This document shows, one piece after another, positions 60,546-64,000 of a stretch of DNA of 64,000 nt (its first letter is position 1; each line of letters begins with the position of its first letter). The position numbers and the translations under genes were made by a program. The notes under the pieces are model-generated. The model did no database searches and was not told the origin of the DNA. It saw nothing but the letters and a program-made list of their open reading frames with translations. This DNA comes from Macrotis lagotis (lineage: Eukaryota; Chordata; Mammalia; Peramelemorphia; Peramelidae), in the NCBI RefSeq assembly GCF_037893015.1, contig NC_133660.1, forward strand, positions 287,467,078 through 287,531,077. The letters are read 5' to 3'.

Positions 60546-60763
60546 TCATTTGTCATAAATAACGGGGCACCAGCCCTTCCTCAGCCTGCGGCAGTGATGT
60601 GGGGAGGGGGGGGCAGGGCTGGGGGGGCAGGCAGGGAGATGGGATGATTCAACTCAACACCCACAAGAGAAGCATCTGACCTTGGGGAAGGGCACTCTCT
60701 GACACCTGCTCCCAGGACTCGGGGCCCAGAGGCCCCCAGGCCAGACCAGGCAAGGGTGGGCCA

Positions 60764-61825
60764 TCAGGAGCTGCCCCGGATCCTCTCCATGTAGCTTCTC
60801 AGCTCATCAGGGTCCCTTAGCCCCATGTCCTCACACACCCAGCGGATGTCATCCTCTCCGGCCACCAGAATAGACTGCACCGCGGGGGCCGGGGGCTCCT
60901 CGGGGGGCCGGGCCGGGGGGGCCGCTGCAAAGGTCACAAACTCCACCCGCTTCCTTCTGCCACCCGGCTCCTTCCGTGGCAGGGTGGCCCCCAGGGGTGG
61001 GCTGGGGTCTGGGCTGCCACTACTGCCACCTCCTCCTCCTCCTCCCCCCTCACAGTGGCAGCCCCCCTCCCCTGGGGCAGGAGGGGCTGGGCTCGGGGGC
61101 CTCTCCTCCCGGGGGGGTCGCCGGTCCAGCTGGCGGCTCAGCTCCTCCTGATCCGTCCCCAGCCAGACCCAGTTGTGGGGCTGGGGGGAGGTGGGGCCCC
61201 CAGAGGCTGGGGCGTCAGGGGGCTCCTTGCGCTGGTAGCGCAGTACAAAGACCACGCCATTGATGAGGAAGATGAGGATGGCCAAGCAGAAGATGCTGAG
61301 AAGGGCGTAGAGGCCCAGCTCCAGGTCTGTCACCCTCTGAGGGGTCCTCACCATCTCCTCCTCCTCTTCCTCCTCCTCCTCCTCCTCCTGCTCTTCCCCT
61401 AGGTCCTCTGGACGCTCAAACTTGCTCCTCAGGCCCCCGTCTCCCCCTGACCCCAGCTGCCTCCCTCCTCCCTTATTGCTCTCAGTGACTGGAGCAGCAG
61501 AGGTAATTGGGGGAACCTGCTCAGGCTGCTGTGGGGGGACTGGGGGCCCCCCCAGCCAAGCCGTGGCTGAGGCCAGTGGGGGCCGGTGCTTGCCCCGACG
61601 GCAGGACTCCGGGGAGTGCAGCCCCACCTGCAGGGGCATCCCCTCGTTGGCCCCTCCACTCACCAGCCCCCCAAAGAAGTCCCCTTGCTCCCTGCCAGGG
61701 ACCGCAGAGGAGAAGGCTCCTGGCTCCTCAGTGGAAACCGCCAGGGCCAAGTCCCTATGGTCAAACAGCTCTGCCGGGGCCAGGGTGTGATCGGAGAAGG
61801 TCAGCCACAGGGAGAAGGCCACTTC
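60764..61825 (-). CDS. TMEM132A: TMEM132A last coding exon (353 aa)
   Basis: The minus-strand acceptor GCCACCCTACAG|GAAGTGGCC sets the start at 61825; the open frame continues upstream into the intron to 61987 but is not used. It begins EVAFSLWLTFSDHTLAPAEL, then a proline/glycine-rich linker and an acidic run (EEQ then 11 Glu, codons at 61355-61396). The membrane helix LYALLSIFCLAILIFLINGV lies near 61315-61245. The tail carries HNWVWLGTDQEELSRQLDR, a Gly-9 run, RKRVEFVTF and DIRWVCEDMGL, ending RIRGSS. It is GC-rich. The gene model is firm; only the repeat lengths are likely to vary. Confidence 0.96.
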   Translation of the reverse strand, partial: EVAFSLWLTFSDHTLAPAELFDHRDLALAVSTEEPGAFSSAVPGREQGDFFGGLVSGGANEGMPLQVGLHSPESCRRGKHRPPLASATAWLGGPPVPPQQPEQVPPITSAAPVTESNKGGGRQLGSGGDGGLRSKFERPEDLGEEQEEEEEEEEEEEMVRTPQRVTDLELGLYALLSIFCLAILIFLINGVVFVLRYQRKEPPDAPASGGPTSPQPHNWVWLGTDQEELSRQLDRRPPREERPPSPAPPAPGEGGCHCEGGGGGGGGSSGSPDPSPPLGATLPRKEPGGRRKRVEFVTFAAAPPARPPEEPPAPAVQSILVAGEDDIRWVCEDMGLRDPDELRSYMERIRGSS

Positions 61826-63809
61826 CTGTAGGGTGGCAGAGCGGGGGAGAGACACCACACAATGGGAGAAGAGAGACACACACAGAGACCCACGGGAGCG
61901 AGGCGAGAGACGAGATAACACAGAAGCAGACAACGGGGAGAGAGGCACCCAGGTCAGTGGCCTCCCTGCCCTGACCCCTTCCTCCACCCTCGGCAGGGGC
62001 CAGGGGCCACCTGAGCTCCCGTCTTCTCCCTCCGCCTCCCTCCTGCGGCCTCTCCGGAGCCCCTCACCCTGCCTCCCTCTGGGGAGGTCGACCCTGCCCA
62101 GCCACGGACTCCTCTCCCACCCTGGCCTTCACCTGTTTCGAGCCGGGTGGTATGGAACGGGCCCAACACGTGGCAGTGATCTCCCCGGGGTGGGTTGTAC
62201 CCCGGCTCAATGCCAGGGAGATGCCCATCACCGGCTGGGCCCGGAGTTCCAGCACAGAGACCTTCTCATCTGTCACGGACAGGGTCTGTTCTCCAAGGAT
62301 GGAGTCGGACAGTGGCGAACGGACCTGAGGCGGAAGGAGAGCCAAAGGGGGAGGGGCTCAGGCCCCACACCTCCATCCCCTGTGCTAATTGATGCCCTGG
62401 CCCAACCTTCCCACACTCCTTCTCACCTCCAAGGACGTCACCCCTGGCTCCCGTCCAACCAGGACGCTGCCACCCTCCAGAGTGGCTACTCGGGGGTCTT
62501 GGACACGGGCGTGGGGTCCCACAAGGTGAGACACGTCCAGCAGCCAGTCGGGGCCCAGGAGATAAGTAAGATGGCGGCCTCCATCCTGAGGATGGGCCAC
62601 AAAAGGAACGAGGAACCGGACACCGGCGCGCTGGTACTGTAACCGGCAGCCCCGGGCCCGCCGGTCTGCCTCCTCAGCTCCTTCCTCGGGCTCGGTGGGG
62701 GCACTACCCAGCCAAGGACAAAAGTCAATGGAGGGGCCCCCCTCAGTCAGACTGGGCTATCCTCCTCCCTCCTCTCAAGGACAATGCCAGCCTGGTCCCC
62801 TGATCCTACCCACAGTCCTTTACTCTACCCTGACCCCACTCCCTGCTCCTGAGGGCCTAGATACCAACGGCCTGTGGCCTGAATTAACTGATTACTCCAT
62901 TTCATAGAATGGGTTTCTTTTAAATACTATGAAGTTTAATTTAAGCCTTTAAAACATGATTCTGAGAAGGGAGCCTTGGTTTCTGCAGACTGCCCAAGGG
63001 GTCCAGACACCCAAAAAGCAAAAAAGAACCCCTGGGGTTATAGGATCCCAGACTGGGTGGTTGGGGGGGGGGGAGTCCTAGAAATCATGAGTTAGAGTGA
63101 AGCGCAAGGAAAGTGAGCCCCAAGCTGTGCCCAGGGTCACACCTGGCCTTGGCCTTGCTAAGGGAGATGGGAAGAGCTTGGAGAACATCCACAAGATGGC
63201 AGCCCTGTTGATAAAGGGTCTTGGGGCCATGGGTTCAGTGGCCAAGCCAGGGTTTCAGAGGGATCAGAATACAGGCCCAGGGGCCTTGAGGCTGCCCATG
63301 AACCACTCTCCTATTCAAGAAGGCAGAGCCCTAAAACAGGGCAGAGATCTCCACCAGCAGCTTCTGACCAAGGGGCAGAAGAATGGGAGCTTTTGGTGAC
63401 TTCATCTTGCCCTCCCATGCCCACATCCCAGCTTGGTCCAATCCATCCAGGGAGGCCTCTTCCCAGCCCTATGCCTCTCCCAAAACCTTCTCTGGCAAGA
63501 TCCCATCTCTGTTCTGTTCCCTCCAGTGTCCAACCTGCAGAGACAGTCAGCCAGCCAGCCCAATACAACCCCTGAAATGGCCTGGCTAGCCAGGCCCTGA
63601 ACTTACCCATTGGCCGGCCCAGGGACCCTCCAGCCTCGGACTTGTTCCAGGGTAGTGTCCGTCATCTCAATTCTCAGCGGCAGCAGCGGGGCCCACACGG
63701 TCACCCGTAGTGAGGCTCGGAGCCGGCGCCACCAGAAGTCCACCTGAACGCCCTGGGCTCCCTGACTCTCCTTGCCTTCCACAAACACTTCATCACAGGT
63801 CTCTGACAC
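60764..63809 (-). CDS. TMEM132A: TMEM132A, C-terminal part (last four coding exons, 577 aa), gene continues off the right edge
   Basis: Type I membrane protein of the TMEM132 family (also called HSPA5BP1, a GRP78/BiP-binding protein), with a large lumenal/extracellular part and a short cytoplasmic tail. Exons on the minus strand: 63809-63607, 62703-62427, 62324-62133 and 61825-60764. All junctions are GT-AG and phases are continuous (0/2, 2/0, 0/0, 0/stop). The 577 residues compare with about 1020 for the whole human protein, so the N-terminal half lies beyond 64000. Order: TMEM132 core domain, acidic linker with an E11 run, one membrane helix, cytoplasmic tail ending SYMERIRGSS. Identification rests on near-identical blocks with human and on synteny beside SLC15A3. 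Confidence 0.95.
62133..62324 (-). CDS. TMEM132A: TMEM132A penultimate coding exon (64 aa)
   Basis: Minus-strand acceptor ACCGCCTCAG-type (GCCTCAG|GTCCG) and donor AAACAG|GTGAAG, phase 0 at both ends, exactly 64 codons. It begins VRSPLSDSILGEQTLSVTDE and ends GSKQ; VRSPLSDSILGEQ is identical to human as I recall it. Confidence 0.96.
62427..62703 (-). CDS. TMEM132A: TMEM132A third-from-last coding exon
   Basis: Minus-strand acceptor TTGGCTGGGTAG|T (a weak, G-rich acceptor) and donor TTGGAG|GTGAGA. The first base completes a Gly codon; 92 full codons follow, reading APTEPEEGAEEADRRARGCR, then LLGPDWLLDVSHLVGPHARV and ending GREPGVTSLE. The 5' acceptor is chosen by phase match with the exon at 63607-63809; its poor pyrimidine tract makes it the least certain junction. 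Confidence 0.88.
62704..63606 (-). other. TMEM132A intron between the two leftmost N-terminal-side exons in view
   Basis: No exon seen in either strand. It holds a G-run (about 63062-63072) and no SINE of the young family. The open frames here do not match TMEM132A. Confidence 0.7.
63607..63809 (-). CDS. TMEM132A: TMEM132A fourth-from-last coding exon
   Basis: Minus-strand acceptor CCTCTTTCCAG|GTGTCAGAG and donor CCAATGG|GTAAGT, starting phase 0 and ending phase 2. It reads VSETCDEVFVEGKESQGAQG, VQVDFWWRRLRASLRVTVWA and PLLPLRIEMTDTTLEQVRGW, a strongly conserved part of the TMEM132 core. Confidence 0.96.
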
Positions 63810-64000
63810 CTGGAAAGAGGAGAGGGCTCAGGAGGGCAAGGGAATTGTGAAGAGGGGTTTGATGGAGAGCTGACCAGTGGTGAGAGCTGGAAGGGACTAA
63901 TCTAAACTAATTTTATGGAAGACAGGCCCACATGGGGGAAGTGATTTGACCAAGGTCATAATTCAAAGACTTCCAGCTGGAAGGAATCTCAACAAATTCA
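63810..64000 (-). other. TMEM132A intron at the window edge
   Basis: Contains a diverged MIR/L2-like phrase (GAGCTGGAAGGGACTAATCT and GGAAGTGATTTGACCAAGGT). Coding sequence further right is out of view. Confidence 0.7.

Noticed and set aside
61826..61987. Upstream extension of the last TMEM132A exon
   Set aside because: An acceptor at 61825 joins in phase 0 to the previous exon; the extra residues do not match TMEM132A.
61833..62642. 269-codon open frame on the plus strand, antisense to TMEM132A
   Set aside because: Crosses two TMEM132A exons and an intron on the opposite strand; GC-rich DNA with few stops. No recognisable domain.
1..64000. CRISPR array, phage or bacterial defence locus
   Set aside because: Spliced vertebrate genes with SINEs and LINEs throughout; the tandem repeats lack unique spacers of regular size.

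Overview
This window is vertebrate genomic DNA, almost certainly from a marsupial. Protein-coding sequence is a small part of it. The rest is intron and intergenic DNA packed with tRNA-derived SINEs of the marsupial MAR1/WSINE1 type (B-box GTTCAAATCC, tail CTTGCAAAAA), L1, L2 and RTE-like fragments and many microsatellites. There are no bacterial operons, CRISPR arrays or phage genes, and I see no unknown multi-gene system.

Three genes can be supported, and their order matches the human 11q12 block CD6 - SLC15A3 - TMEM132A. (1) On the minus strand at 19639-19687 is a short signal-peptide exon, most likely coding exon 1 of CD6. The 19.6 kb to its left is then CD6 intron 1. (2) On the plus strand, SLC15A3 (PHT2, an endolysosomal proton-coupled histidine/oligopeptide transporter) is complete. 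It has eight coding exons between 37946 and 60431, all with GT-AG introns and continuous phases, giving 580 residues. (3) On the minus strand, TMEM132A enters from the right. Its last four coding exons (63809 down to 60764) encode the C-terminal 577 residues, including the membrane segment and cytoplasmic tail.

Region by region: 1-19638 is CD6 intron 1, with old SINEs, CA/GA/CT/CCTT microsatellites and a 52-bp minisatellite. 19688-37814 is the roughly 18-kb gap between CD6 and SLC15A3. It holds a likely CD6 promoter (ETS and RUNX motifs), L2 and RTE-like remnants with nested SINE and L1 insertions, a solo-LTR-like insertion, and the SLC15A3 promoter (TATA-like box and IRF-like decamers). 37815-60565 is SLC15A3; intron 1 carries a 1-kb polypurine tract and intron 3 an antisense 5'-truncated L1 with three SINEs inside it. 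60432-60763 is a tail-to-tail zone where the SLC15A3 and TMEM132A poly(A) signals lie 16 bp apart in the overlapping order. 60764-64000 is GC-rich TMEM132A.

SLC15A3 and CD6 are immune genes in human: the first is active in macrophages and dendritic cells and interferon-inducible, the second marks T cells. TMEM132A is an unrelated neighbour. The most interesting pattern is a decamer, GAAATGAAAG, that contains the IRF core. It occurs twice upstream of SLC15A3 and five times in the intron 1 polypurine tract.
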